Shown piece after piece: positions 38,462 through 51,960 of a stretch of DNA of 64,000 nt. Every line of letters starts with the position of its first letter. Within the stretch, counting starts at the first letter, position 1. The stretch lies in the NCBI GenBank assembly GCA_036937835.1, contig CM072871.1, positions 2,967,001-3,031,000 on the forward strand, read 5' to 3'. Below the pieces are notes generated by a model. It searched no databases and had not been told where the DNA came from. It saw only the letters and a program-made list of their open reading frames with translations. A program made the position numbers and the translations under genes. This DNA comes from Pampus argenteus. Its lineage: Eukaryota; Chordata; Actinopteri; Scombriformes; Stromateidae.

Positions 38462-38672
38462 AGCTGTTTTTCAAGCATAAAAACGGTAAATGTACACGTG
38501 CTGTTCTTAACCTTTCTCATCCGTCTTGATCCCTGCTCCCCCTCTGTTCTGTAATAATATATCTGCTTGTGAAGTCTATTCATCCCTTTACAGAGGCTGA
38601 CATTAGACCCTGTGTTTATATACATTCAGAAAGACTGCCAGTCACTGTGATGATGTTTTGTGCTGCTTTGAC

Positions 38673-38747
38673 AGACTGCCATGGAGCATATCCATCCAAG
38701 GTATGAGGCTCCATACCTGGGATGGATATGCTCCATAGGCCCAGTCT
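38673..38747. ncRNA. Long near-perfect hairpin, microRNA-precursor-like
   Basis: The arm 38681-38704 pairs with 38713-38736 over 24 positions with a single A-G mismatch. The 8-nt loop is gaggctcc. Below it, gcc/ggc and agact/agtct extend the stem with a one-base and a two-base bulge, for about 32 paired positions in 75 bases. Size and shape are those of a pre-miRNA. I do not recognise either arm as a known microRNA. A recent local inverted duplication or a fold-back from a transposon end would look the same, and expression is unknown. Either strand could be transcribed. Confidence 0.35.
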
Positions 38748-41264
38748 ATTAACACATCCACCACTGACCCATAAATCAATGTCCAAGGCCTCCACAGACA
38801 GCCCCAGCCTGTTGGAACAGCCTGGCCTCCCCCAGTCCTCACATTTGAACCCCTACAGATAAATCAGGTCCCTCTCCTCAACAACTTTCATTCCTTTTCC
38901 TCCTCTCCTATTTATCTCCTCTCTTTATTTCTTGTGGCACATTTTTATTTTCCCACCATCCACTACTAACAGGTTTTTTTTGTGTGTTTTTTGCTCTTCA
39001 TGCAGGTGTTAACATAAGAGGTTGCCACGGCTTGGTCCTTTGAAGAGAGGTCCTTTGACTTTATCCTTAATTGAGTCATTTCTAAATTTGTAAATGGTTT
39101 GCTAAAACAAATGTGTAGCTCATCAGCGAGATGAGCTTATTATGGCAGCATCAAACCAACGAGGGCACGAACGAGAACAAAAAGAGATTCGAGCATCTTT
39201 TTCTTTGGTCATACACAAGCAAAGCAGTTAATTACTGCACACAGTTCACAGTTCTGATGTCAGCATGTCCCCTGAAGTGTTACACATGCGCTTCTCGAAT
39301 GCTTGAGCTGCCGAACCCTTTCCCCCCCCCCACGAAGAGGCAGCCAACCAGCCATCCCTAAAGGTCCGCTCGCCCTGTCAAAGAAATGGAGTGGTGGTCT
39401 CCGTGATGAAGCTTTATCCGATCCCCTCGACAAATGAACTCATTAATGATTGATTTAGATTGAACATGTATGAAGAAACCATTCATCTATTCATGGAATC
39501 TCATTTGTCCGGTTTTATGGAGTGGTGTTTTTAACAGGAAGTAGCAAAATGGAAAAACCCAATTGTCCTGGAAAGATTGAAAGATTTTTTTTTTAAATTT
39601 TTTTTTTTATTAACGCCTTTTGCTCCATCTGCCTTACATTTCTCCAACACAAAGAATTCATTTAAATCTTTTACTTAACAAAAATGATGATGGCTTCTGA
39701 TTAGAACTATTCTTGTACTTAAATTGAAATGCTAAATATGCAATTTTATATCATTATCTTTTTCTTTTTCTTTTTTTTTTTTGCATGGGCGCAGATCTGT
39801 GAACCCCAACTCTTGCAAAGTTCTTATTGAATTCATTGTTATTCCCACTATTTTCTCTTCTTGCATACCTCCTACCCTTGGCATAGAATATAGGACAGTG
39901 AATATTAGCACCCAGAATGTGAAGTACTGTGGTAGAAAATGTTTCTTGATAGCAAAGGATGGTACTGTTCCTAAGTCCCTTCTGGAGCTTTGTGAATGCC
40001 AACAGGAAGAACATTGGATGAAGAAGAAAAAGCAAGTGCGGGCACGGAGGGAAAGTGATGGAGGAGAGGAGTCGGGGGAGGAGGGTGATATGAAAACTGA
40101 AAGAAAAGATGCCAGCTCATTAAACATGTACAGCTGAACAAGAGAGAACGAAGAAAGGGGGAAGAAAAAGAGAAAGAAAAGTTTGTTTCTCTTGGGCTTA
40201 GAAGTAGTCAGCCGGGGGCATGGCCGTACCCCGTTGGCCTCATGCAGAGCAACAAAAACCCTCTGTTCTGTCAACATGAGTACGCAGCGTGTCGTCACTG
40301 ATAAACCCTCTGTCAAAACACATACGGCCTAGTTCACAAGAAAAACAGATACCGAGACGAGAGAAGAAAAGGCTCAGATTTAGAGCTGATTACTTTTCTT
40401 GTTTCTAAAACGTATATTAACAAGAAATGCTATAGCATGTGGAGATGGTCTTTAATGGAGAGGACTCCATTATTTCTTGCTACAGAGGCAATGTGAGATA
40501 ATATCAGCTATTAAGTTTTCTCAAAAAGTCATAGAGGCCTCTGCACAAAGAAACGCGTCTCCTTCTAGCGAGCTGTGAGTGTGTCTGTAAGGCTGCATGA
40601 AAAGATTTAATTTATATGGAAGTGACGGGATTTAAAATAGTTTAATAATTCTTTTAGTTTGTTAATAGTGCATTTCTGTGTCTTTCATTTATCCTCTTTC
40701 ACTCTAAATGTATCAGTGTAGTATTAGTGTTATGTGCTCTGTGATAGTTTGCAAGGACAAGTTAATCATTATAATTTTGAGGATTTGAGCTTGATGGGGC
40801 CGACAGTCTGAAGCCTGTTTAATGGCTTATTCAGAGAATAGAACGGGATCTATTTGAAGCAAAATATATTCTCATGAGTCTGTGAAATAACTGCTCTGAT
40901 AGGACTGTAATTACATTAGAAAAGCATTATCAGTTGGCAGGTTTCCTAAGCAACTGTCCAACGATACGGTCCGCTATGTTGTCCTGTACTTCACTGGGTG
41001 GCAAACATTACATCATTGAACTGCACCGACACGTGTTGCACGGATCTAATGTTGTCAGCAGTTATTAATGTTATAAGGATCGAAGGTTGTTAGTTATCCT
41101 TGGAGCACTTTCCCCTTCGCAGTAACTATATCAGGGAAAGCTTCTGCATACTGGAAGCAGCAACATGATGTGTGAATAGAAAAAGCTTTACTGTGTGTCA
41201 TGGTTTTTATGCAGTAATAATAAGTCATGGTTTAGAGTGAAATATTAGACAACATGCAGTATAT
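38748..41264. other. Non-coding, presumed intronic DNA
   Basis: No supported gene. A strongly purine-rich + strand stretch lies at about 40015-40180 (aagaag, gaggag, gaaaaagag runs). It explains the long but meaningless minus-strand open frame at 39732-40316. Confidence 0.5.
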
Positions 41265-41525
41265 TCAAGATCCCCAGAGGATGAATACTTATGTTAACCA
41301 GCAAGTTTCGGTTGGTAGTGAGATATCATAGATGCAACTATTGGATGGATTGTCATGAAACTTCATACAGACGTTTATCTTCGAACCCTTGGATTTCACA
41401 TGGCGTTCTCATCACCCTCAGCCGTTAGTTGAGAACTTTAACTCACACGTGTGTTTGCCATGTGATGAACGGGTTATGTTCATGATGAGCCATTTGCTTG
41501 CCATGCTACCTGCCTGCTATCATCT
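41265..41525 (+). repeat. Degenerate teleost interspersed repeat
   Basis: Contains tccccagaggatgaatactt and then aactattggatggattgtc followed by atgaaacttcatacagac. These are close to the recurring fish repeat motif 'aactattggatggattgccatgaaatttggtacacac' / 'cccagaggatgaa'. The downstream part (catgatgagccatttgcttg, then ccatgctacctgc) resembles its 'gctaacatttgcta' tail. The pattern is from memory, the family name is not given, and the borders are approximate. Confidence 0.55.
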
Positions 41526-42962
41526 ATATCTGCATTTCTGGCATTGGCGTCTCCCTCCTCTGGTGGTTATCATAATGAAGGAATGAGCAGAAGATGGGAT
41601 TCCTTGTATCCTTGTTTAAGCGTGATATTCAGCAGCACGGGCTGAAGAATGTGTGTTAAAATGAGTTTTGACATTCACTTTGCTGCATGTCCAAACTGGT
41701 AGCACAGTGCATTATTCACTCATAATGCACTCTTTGTGTAATGCTAATACCTTCTCCCTGTTCCAAATGCCAATGATATTTTAGCACACTTGTCACTGCA
41801 TAACCCAATTTAATGCCAGTCTAATGTTGAATGGCAGTCAAAATGTTGCTCCCTCGCAAAAGAGATTGTAGAAATGTGTGTGTGTGTGTGGTTTAAGACT
41901 TGGTTTAAGGTTAAGGAAAGTTTAAGGTTATGTAATGTCCCCTGCATCTGGGAGAAAAACACAAAATAAATATCAGTAAAAATTTCATGTGCATTTCTGT
42001 GACACCTCATAATTTATCTCTTTGCATTCCTTGATGCGAGACAGACTACAGACTTTCCCCTTAAATCTGAGGCAGTTTCCAGGTAAGAAATGTTAACCGC
42101 GGGACATAAAGTTTCACTCCTGGCTGATTGCTGGGTCAATGACAGCGATACAGGGAGCAGAATAACAGATGCTCGACTAAGAAAAGTAGCCAAAGATTTA
42201 GTGGCCAGAAAACGCTGGGATCTCGCATTGTGAAGAAAAGACTTGCTTTCACATTATCAGCATTCACATTACAGGCTCATTAACAAGAATAATGGAGCTC
42301 AATAAAAACAATCAGGCTCTGAAATAAACTACAATTAAACAACTTTATTTTTCCCCATTAGAGGAGGAGCACCCCTCTGGGCTGAAGAAGAAGGACATAG
42401 CTTCAGTCTCCCATCTGCTGCAAACAGACATTATAGCTGTGCACGCCTGACAGACACATACTGTACAACATCACACAGAAAACAAACAGGACAAAGAGGA
42501 TGTTTAAGTGTTCCTGTTGTTTGAAGGCTTCATAATGCTGCTGCCATGCTAAACAAACACATCCCAAAGCTTTTAATGTCTAGTTACGCTGCACAAACAC
42601 ATTGTGTACTGTTGTCTTTCTGCAGAGTATCATTCCCTCCATAAATCCATCCAAAGCCCCAGCGTGAACTGCTGTAGTCAGACTGTAGTGCGCAAACATG
42701 TCGCAGGGCTTTGGTTTGGGAGCCGCAGCGCCAGGAAAGGCCTGTCTGCTTAGGAGCTATAATTTAATTGAGGGATTAGCATTACTGTGCAGGGTATAAT
42801 ATACTTCTTTCAGCACCTGCCATTTAACCTAGCTGATGGTGTGCAGGACTTGCAGGAACAGAGAGAGGGGTTAGCTTTAATCGTCAACATGCTGCAGCTT
42901 TGAATGGTGGCTGGGGGTTTCAAGCCCCCCTTATTGATTCCAACAGATGGCAGAACCAGACA

Positions 42963-42981
42963 GAGAGAGAGAGAGAGAGAG
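42963..42981. repeat. (GA)n microsatellite
   Basis: Perfect GA run of 19 bases. Confidence 0.93.
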
Positions 42982-44088
42982 TTTTTCCGCTGACACGATG
43001 CCCAGATGAACAGCAGTGGAGAGCTCGCCGTGGCTTCATTAAATATTCACTCACAGCGACAACACACCAAACATTAAGCGCACACAGACAAGACACAAAA
43101 GAGCCACAATAAAAGTGCTACTGTGCAGATATGTGAACAGAACACAGAGAAAAACCAAACCATCCGCGAGAAAAACACATTTACCTCATGCTTATGCCTC
43201 TTGAAATGTTGAACAGTCAGCAACGATGGCCTCCATAGCTCAGTAAGCTTGATAATGCATGTCAGAAGTATATTATTATAGTATACAGTATCATTCATTC
43301 TGAACTTCTTAACTGAATAGTTTGTATTGGAGCGGGATCATACATATCATCTCCAACAATTATCATTACCAACCAGCCTTTCAGTCATGCTGTTTCAGAG
43401 AAACTGTAATTTAGCACTTCATAAAGCAGCGATGAAACGAGTTGTGATGAGTCTTGGGAGGATTTGACAGGCTGTGAGACTGTTGTTATGCATGCAAAAC
43501 ATTCCCTATATGAACTTAGACCACCTGAGGATTTGTTTATGTTCGCAATTAACTGGAGGAAAGATGATTGTTGGGCAGGTCAGGAAAATAATTACGGGGC
43601 TTCGGCAATGTCAGGCGTCACATTAGGCCGCATCAAGACGTGTCTCTGCTGTCCAGGATTAAATATGAAAACATGCAAATGAGGCGTCAACGCTTCGCAG
43701 GGATGCACTTCCTGTAGCACTGCAATAACAAGCTCATTGACATGCGGCGTCAGGAGTATTTGATAACAGCTATTTATTTTTGCAAAATGCCTATTTTATT
43801 ATGGACTGAGATTTCAGACCTGTTTATGCCGAGGTGACGAAATGGCGTTAAAGCAGAAGCGGGATCTGAATTGGAGTAATTATTTGAAGTCTTATGAGGT
43901 ATGTCAGAGTGTCTTCCAGCCTCATTTTCTAGTCAGTGATTTTAAAGGGACACGACAATGTAAATTTGACTTTTTTTTTGTTTGTTTTTTTATTATTATT
44001 ATTTATTGTCTTTTATTTGGCAGATGCGGTTAAACAGAGCTCGGAGCTAATTTAATTGTGCATATCTGCTCATGCTTGATTTTTCTCT

Positions 44089-44111
44089 GAGAGAGAGAGA
44101 GAGAGAGAGAG
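44089..44111. repeat. (GA)n microsatellite
   Basis: Perfect GA run of about 23 bases, followed by gcaagcaagc. Confidence 0.93.
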
Positions 44112-45636
44112 CAAGCAAGCTTTGTAAACACATACAGCTGTATCCTCTTAAAGCAGGCCCTGTAGCTGTCTCCTCTTCCTCCCTGTGTGTAAGCTATCAT
44201 GTACTTCAGTCATGATAAGGGACAATGAAACTCAGGGCTCCAACTGCAATTATTAGTTATGTTGCACACAGTTTCCTCTCTCTTGCTCCGTCTTTGTGTC
44301 TCTTTCCTCGCTGCTCCGTATTTTCTCTGTTTATTTGGGTGATGGGGGGGGAAACATCTTTTTCACACCGTCATCTCGAGCTCCGTATGATTAGTTTCTA
44401 TTTTGCTTCAGTATATTTTGTTGCAAATTTATTGTGCTTCAAGGGCAAAGAACAGAGTAGGACCCACAAATAAACGTGTTATATTGAAATTCCCAGTCAT
44501 GTTGATATAGTTTGATGCTCATTATTTTCACTTGTGTCACTCTGTGTTTATTCAAAGCCGGGACTTTGTCATGCTGTACTGGATCCTGTACGACGTCGCT
44601 CTCTTTCTCTTCCTCTTTCTCTTTGTTTGGACTTCTCCCTCTGCAGGATCACCAGACTGTGCAGCATAAATCTGATTGGCAATGCATCACCGCCACAATG
44701 TGTTTTTCTTTCACACAGAGATACTAAGTGTAAACTGCTAACAGAGACACACTGAAATGGCAAATGTGAGAAAAAGAGGTGGAATGAGATGTTTGTGGGG
44801 TTCATTCACTTTGATTAAATATTAAATAGTTTATTTACCCAGGAAGTCATTTTTTTAATGATGGACATTGTCTTTGTTACTAACACAGTTTAACATGAAA
44901 ATGAGGAAATCCTCCCACATTTGAGTTATTTGATTCAAATTTAAAATCTCAAATAATACACACTGGAGATTAAAATCTTTAGTTTTGTTTCAGTTCGTCT
45001 TTGCCATGACAACAACTCTGAACCTTTAAATTACTCCACAGAAGTTTAAATGTTCAGGTAATATGTCATTTATTTATTATTATTATAATTATATCCATTG
45101 TGTTGAGCTTCATTGATTCTCTCACACTCTCAAAGGGCCGTACAGCCTGTACTATGTTTGACACTGTCTATCTTTAGACTCGATTATGTGAGCTATAGCC
45201 ACTATAGCACGTTTTGTCTCTGTCCTCTGTGATGGCCACTGTGGGCTTGTCCACTCAAGATATTCTCCTGGGCAATTAAGCTCCCAACAGAACTCAACAG
45301 AGCTTCTTTTTTTTTTGCTTTTTTTTTCGCATGGGATACAATTGTCTAACACTTCTTTTTTTTTTTTATCCTGCCTTAAATAGAGAGACGGTGTCCTCTT
45401 TTTCAACGCTTCATTTGTCCTAATGCTCTTTTAAATGAGCTCCTGCTATAGAGATGGACAAGTATTCCTGTGGAACTGCTATGTGCGATAAGTAGCCTCT
45501 CATTTGACCGCCCTTGCAGGCCAATTATAAAGCTGTAACAGGGCAACACCTCCTCAGTCTTTCTGTTATTGAACATCTCTGGTTTCTCCCTCAGTTTCTC
45601 TTTTTGTCTCTGTCATTTTGCTTCATTTCCTTCCTC

Positions 45637-45666
45637 GCTCTCTCTGTCTCTCTCTCTCTCTCTCTC
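45637..45666. repeat. (CT)n microsatellite, one interruption
   Basis: CT dinucleotide run with one interrupting g, inside a wider pyrimidine-rich stretch. Confidence 0.9.
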
Positions 45667-47509
45667 GCTACCCCTCCGGCAAAGAGTAGAGAGGGCAGGC
45701 GTGGTGATGGCCAGCCCTAGTGTCCTTTAGTGTCCGATAACAGAGCCTCCCCATCAGCTGCCTGCCTCAGCTCAGCACGGCCTGGCTAATGGATTTGGCT
45801 GGCAGGCATACATCCCAATTCAGCCACCCTGCTCTCTCCCACACCTCTCAATTATTCAGTCTCCACTTCTATGCAAATGGTTTTTCCTATTGAGGAAAAA
45901 CCTGCCATGATTTTCATCTGGTTGTTATGCGTGCTGATGCGTGGGACTCCAGAGACTTTGTCGGCTGTGACATATGGTATAGCTGGTGAGATGGAGCACG
46001 CTGCCAGCTTGGCCATCCCTCATCTCCTTCTAGGCGAAGCTCCATCAGACCCGAACCATTAGAGGCTGATCTATCTATCGAAGCACCATTCACAAGTGGT
46101 AACACTCTCCAGCAGTTCCCTAGCAACCGCCGCAAGCGCTGGTCTCTTTCACTGTAATGCTCAGTTGCTAAGCTACAGAGACTGACAAAACTACACATGG
46201 CTGATCTCCCCATGGAGTCAAGGGCCAAAAACCGGTGGTCTCATCCAGAAACTGGATCAATGAATAGAAGCACACTGGAATAGATGTCACAACACACCAT
46301 TCTCTGGCTGTCGAAATGCCAGTGTGGATATTTCAGACATCATAATCTGCGTAGTTGATACGCTGCCAACTCGCTCACATCTCCATGTTACAGCGTATTA
46401 ACCCAACACCTGACATATGAATTGAAATAATTACATAGATGGTGGTAGCGTGCGCTTGAATTCATTTGTGTACGTGTGTTGGTGGGTTGCTCCTTGGAGT
46501 CAGAGGGTGAATGAAGGGCAGTGGGTGCAGGAGAAAAGAGGACGGGGGTGAAGGTTTTGGAGGACTGTGTAATTAAGGCACATAAAACAGCCAGCCTTGC
46601 CGGCAGCAGGAAGGTGTGCTGCTGATTTAGCCCTTCCCCTCCTCGCTGGCCACCTGTTAAAGGATTTATTTCCCAGGTCAGTGGTGGGCGCCTGCCATCA
46701 TCAGGCAACCTGCTTCTTCGCTTGGCACAGAGGGAGGTAGGCAGAGAAGAGGTGGAAGAAAGGGAGTATTTACTGTATCGCAAGAAAACCTGAAGCAATA
46801 ACCTTTGTTTTCCTCTTTTCTAATTTGGGGTTGTGATTTCCAGTGAGGGCAGACTTAGGAAAACAAACAATATTTGTCTCGAGACACATATTGAGAGGTG
46901 TTGAAAGTTCTAGGAAATATGTTGTTTCCCACTGCTCTTTTTTTCCTGGTGTGTGGAAAGCAATGTGCAAGTGAGAGAAACTTCCTCCTCAAGTCATCTG
47001 GGAGACATTGTGCCCTTCCAGTAGCCTACCTCAGCAATGTCACACCCCACCTTAGCAGATGCTTAAAGAAAACACCAGCAAGCGCATTTACCCCCATTTC
47101 ACACTCTCATATTTCATTTTCACGTCCACTGAGGTTACCTTTCCATTTTCTTCTCCGCTGCAGATACTGCAAGGTGAAAATGGTATGTTATCTGTTTATT
47201 TATGAGAACTGCAGTAAGGGCAATGTATTTACCACAGCCACAGATCTCTGTGTGTTTTCAAGACGTCTCAGAGGTAATTTCATGAATCTGTAGTTAGGTT
47301 TATGCTAACAAGGCCGGCGTAGACACACCCCCAGATGGCAGCGTGTCTCTGCCCCCCTGAGAGGCAGGCACCGCTGGGCACCACCAGGCAGTGGCAGGGC
47401 CTGCTTCAGCCAAAAATAATTAAGCACGCTGTCACAGGCTTTTTGCTGTATTAGCACAAAATTTTCATCCAAGTCTCAACATGGGAGAAGGCCCCTGCCT
47501 CCAGACTCT

Positions 47510-47537
47510 CACACACACACACACACACACACACACA
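47510..47537. repeat. (CA)14 microsatellite
   Basis: Perfect CA run of 28 bases. Confidence 0.95.
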
Positions 47538-50130
47538 TGCTGCAACACTTACTGTTTACACATGATGTCAGTGCCAGAGCAGGAGAGATAGTCTTTGATC
47601 AAGTGTCTCAGAGGAACAGCACATTGTACACAACCAATCGGATTAGATCCTCATAGGACCGTAATTTCTCGTTTGTTATTATATAGTCTGTCAGTCGCTG
47701 CATAATAATAGAAAAAATTATGTTTATACTTGCTCAACCTGTGAATACTGAACATGCAGTGCAAATAATGATAATAATGTAAAGCACACATGGTAACAGT
47801 TGCATCTTTGCAGCTACATGCAGCTCTAGATGGATGATTACACCGTATTGTGCTGCAGCCCACATGCTGCATGTTGGCAGACTGTGATGTCTGTGGCCAC
47901 TGTTTCTATGACAACATGGTAATCAGTGCAGGATAGATCATGCAATTTAATTCCTAAGCAAGTATACACTGACATATAATATTTATTTTTTTCTTGATTT
48001 ACAGATCCAATAGCTGTGATTGGTGTGTTTGGTTGAAATAAGTAACTGCAGCAGAGGAAACGGCTTTTTAAGCGTGCTCAGGCCAACTTCCACTGTATTC
48101 TAGTGAAGCATATGGTGCTGCATAAAAGCAAACATTGAGCGACCCCTTAAAGCGAGTGACAGTCGGTCCTCATTACGCAGGGCAAAACAGAAATGTGAAT
48201 GTGTTGTTTGTGCTGTTCCATACACAGAGCAATAACAACTAAAATCCTGTGTAAACTCGAACTGGAGCCTCGTAGGCAGACGGATGCTTCGACAGACTGA
48301 GCTTTAAAGTCTGCTTCAGATAATTTACACTGTCAGTAGCTCTTAGAGTTTAATCAATTTACAAATGTATCCATATCTTACTGCTTGCATCATCTCTGCT
48401 GCTCCTCACCGAGTTATATAATTGTCAGCTGTGGGGCTTTGGAGTGTAAAACTCATCTGCTTCTATGATTTAACCTGAAGTGTACAGGCAGACCGACAGC
48501 AGCCTCGAATTGCTGTCCATCCTTTAGATCCTCTCTGTCTCTCCACTCAGGTGTGGAGAACTATTTTCAGCTCTGTCTGAGCAGCATCACTGATGTGTGC
48601 AATGTTTTTCACCTGCTCTTCATCATTTCATTTCAAATCCTGAGCGGTTTTACTCTGAACAAGTGCTATCTGGCCGAGGTGTCTGTGTGTTTTTGGCTGC
48701 TTTGGGCTGGATTTAAGAGGTTGTTTTTACTTTTTGCCTCACCGCTAAAAGAGAATCCTCTCGGCTTTTACAAGGCTTCTGTTTCACACGGTCTGACTGC
48801 CCCGGTGTACCTGAAAGGAAAACAGCGTTTGTTCATCTGTGCTCTGATACCTGAAAAACCTCTTCTTCTTCTTTCTCTTCCTCTTTTCTCTGTATTTTCT
48901 CTCTACTTTTCATTTCGCTCTAGTTTTCTATATTGCATGCTCCTTATGTTGTGCTTAAAACTATCTGAAATCGGATAGTGAGGCATATTTTAAAGGTCAC
49001 TGTGGTGCTAGTAGGCATCTGCTGGGTCTGGCAGGAATGCAAACCTGCTTGTGTGCTTTCGGGCTGAATGATTTCTCTTAGCTGGGGTGAAACTGATGCC
49101 TGATTGCTCAGTTCACCTTGTCCTGTTAGCCCCACTGCATCTTCTCTCTTGCTTTCCAGAGTAAAAATCATCCCAAAATCATTTCCATTTACTGCACATA
49201 ACTAACCAGTACTCATCATACCCCTGACCTGCACTCTGCTTGTATACAGACCACACATTGAAGCTCTTCTGCCACGTCAATCTAGCGTAGTACCCCAAAT
49301 TATCTCATTAAGTCCACATTTTTGCAAAAGTAAGATAAATGTCCGTGCAGCATGTGGCTCTGATTGCCAAAATACTCAAGAACAAGAGACTGTTGTGCAA
49401 AAACTCAACTGCTATGAATTATGGGGGCTTGGGGAGGGAGGAAGGATAACCTCCCGTCCATCATGCTGCTGCTGCTGCACTCGGGCCGAGTACTTGTGTG
49501 TGTGACCCAGCTATAGGGGAGGCCACGCGTGTTTGTTGAACATATGGAAACATCACCTGACTGCCTGTGTCATCAAAAGTCGCTCCTAAAGTGCAGCATT
49601 AATGCAGGCCTGCTGAGAGATCCAGCGGCACTCTGTTATCTCCTGTTTGCTTTCCTTATCTGATGGCTGTGACTGGTGCAGCTGGAACGCCAACAAGTTG
49701 CAGCTCTGCTCCTCTCAACCAAAGATAAAACCACTTCAGTAAATGTTTCACTTTAACATTTAAAGTTCCCACCAAAACTCCCTTCTTATGTAAAAGTAAT
49801 GTGTTTTTTTTTTGTTAATGCAGCCTGTCTGATGACCTGATATCTAAACCACTACTGGATGTGGGAAGAATAACATTAATTATCCATTGTTTAAAACACT
49901 CACTTCAGCATTTTTTTGAAGAGCCTGTGCAAAGCAGTGGCAAGGTCAAACTCTTGAGTTTAGTATAGCGCTCAGAAGCAGACCCTATAAATGTATGTAT
50001 TTCAGTATTTCCCATGCCACTAAAAGGCAAGAGTTTATATGTGCTCTACTAAAGGCTTCTCCCTGGTGAGGCGTTTTCTGTCGGGGGTAACAAAGTGAGC
50101 GCATGCACAGCGTGGCCGAGCCCTCACTGC

Positions 50131-50167
50131 AGAAATGGCTGCATCTGTGGTAAAAACACACGGCAAA
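50131..50167 (+). repeat. 37-bp near-repeat, copy 1
   Basis: Starts agaaatggctgcatctgtgg and matches 34 of 37 bases with copy 2 at 52451-52487. No known family recognised. Confidence 0.85.
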
Positions 50168-50569
50168 GCCGACCGACGCTAAACCGTGACTTTGCAGGGG
50201 GTTTTTTGGGCATAAACCTTTGTTAAATTCAGCATTTCAACAGATTTTATCTACAATGCTGCTAAGAGACACAGACAAAGGAAGAATTCAAGGAAAATAA
50301 GAGATTGGCAGAGACAAAAGAGAGAATTAAAAAAGAGACTGAACTGGGCTGGTTTCCAACACCAACCCAGCACCTAATGAGGTTTTACTGTACCATCAAT
50401 CCAAGGCTTCAGCACCCAGCGCGCATGTACTCACCATGTGGTAACTTCAACTGCGCTCTAACATGCCTGATCTGTGCTGCACCATGTGCTCATGTTTGAG
50501 TATTGTATTCCCATAAAGAGCGTGTTTCTTGTAGCATGTGGTGGCGTTGCACAAGCAGACGTTCAGCAC

Positions 50570-50571
<2 letters not shown>

Positions 50572-50613
<42 letters not shown>

Positions 50614-50634
50614 GTGTGTGTGTGTGTGTGTGTG
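50572..50634. repeat. (TG)n microsatellite, compound
   Basis: TG run at 50572-50610, a two-base interruption (ac), then TG run to 50634. It is the longest dinucleotide array in the window. Confidence 0.96.
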
Positions 50635-51850
50635 TTCTCTGTCCTTTGAAGTATCATGTGGCAGGTGCACCACTGTTAGCTATGTGCATTGAGTCTCCCT
50701 GGAGGAGTTTGCTTTTAGCTCTTCTTTATCCACACGGGGCCATGAAACTGTCTCCACGGGTGTTTGGATGGAGGGAGAGGGTGAGGAGGTGTGAGAATGA
50801 CCTCTATTTATTTCAATAGGACCCTCTTACAGAAGTTGTCAGCACTGCCTCACACTGATGGGCAAGTTTTGACGCTGTTGGTGATAATAAGTCAGCGTAT
50901 GTGTGTGTGTGTGAGTGCACCTTATGAGCACCAAGGTCCTGTGAGACAGCCCTGGCTGGATGGGTCCTTGTCCCAGGTACCTGAAACAAGCACAGATAAG
51001 AGGCCTCACAGATGGGACAGTAATGGGGCCATACCCCAGTTCCACCGACTGAAGTCTCCAAGAAAAATAGTCATTCTTTTGTCATTTAAGGGAGGTCATA
51101 CTCCGAGCTAGCAAAGTGCCCACAGGTGATGCAGAAAAAGACTCTTCTGAATGCTGCTAAAACGAAAGCAAGCTCGATATCAGCGATTTTTTTTCCCCTT
51201 CTGTCTTCTACACAAAACTGTATTGACTCTCATAATGTTTTATGACATTTTTGGTCAAAATCGGGTGATGTGTAGAATCAGTAGCTGCAGAGAAAAATTG
51301 AACTGATTAGCTGCACTGAATCCCTGAGGCCCACATTACCCGGGCAGCTGGTTCCGTGGTGAAGGAGATAGTTTGTTGTGATTAGTCTTGTAATTAAACT
51401 GCAGAGGCTATGAATACATGAGTAATGAGTGGCACCCTGGATGTGAAAGGAGTTGATAAGTGGGCTGTCTGTTTGCTGGTGCTTTGGGTACAGAGGAACC
51501 TAATGTGTCAACCGTCACTGCTAGAAAGAGCGCAAGAAAATAGGGAACGGGGCAAAAGTTTCTCCCCAAAGTCACTGTTCATCATTTCCATTTCATCCAT
51601 AGATTATTTATTTATTTATTTATTTTACAGATCTCAAATCTATACATATATTAAAACATCAATGAATAAGCATTGTTATATGTACAGAGGAGATGCTGCT
51701 TTCCAGAACTTGGCCGGATTAAATAACGGCAGACAGGCTTCAGTCCGGCCCGAGGGAGCGAGCAGCTCGTTCAGCGTGAGATGATGCAGCCCCCTGCAGT
51801 TTTATTCTTATTGCAGCCTTGAATGTCAGCATGTTAGCAACTGTCTGACG

Positions 51851-51960
51851 TTTTTTTTTTTTTTTTTTTTGATATGTAGTAACAAGATTTTCAAAGGACC
51901 TCGTGGCATTATCATACTGCTTTGAACTCCAAAAATAAGAAAGAAAAAAAAAAAAAAAAA
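51851..51960. repeat. Facing poly-T and poly-A tracts
   Basis: Twenty T residues at 51851-51870 and 17 A residues at 51944-51960, 73 bases apart. They could pair as a fold-back. It may be two old retroposon tails in opposite orientation or chance. Confidence 0.8.

Larger units (their letters stand above)
41526..50571. other. Non-coding, presumed intronic DNA
   Basis: No gene recognised over 9 kb. It holds GA runs (42963-42981, 44089-44111), a CT run (45637-45666) and a CA run (47510-47537). The first of a pair of 37-bp near-repeats is at 50131-50167. Pyrimidine-rich acceptor-like tracts at about 44606-44646 and 48520-48550 are not followed by a recognisable coding exon. Confidence 0.5.

Noticed and set aside
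39732..40316. Minus-strand open frame of 194 codons
   Set aside because: It lies opposite a purine-rich + strand, gives low-complexity Ser/Phe/Lys-rich protein with no domain, and overlaps another open frame on the same strand. Best explained by base skew.
44606..44731. Acceptor-like tract (cttctccctctgcag) followed by a short open frame
   Set aside because: The frame ends within about 27 codons with no consensus donor before the stop; treated as a cryptic site.
48553..48978. Plus-strand open frame of 141 codons after a good acceptor-like tract (ctctccactcag)
   Set aside because: Hydrophobic, T-rich, no recognisable family and no matching donor tied to a conserved segment; the pyrimidine tract alone is not evidence of an exon.
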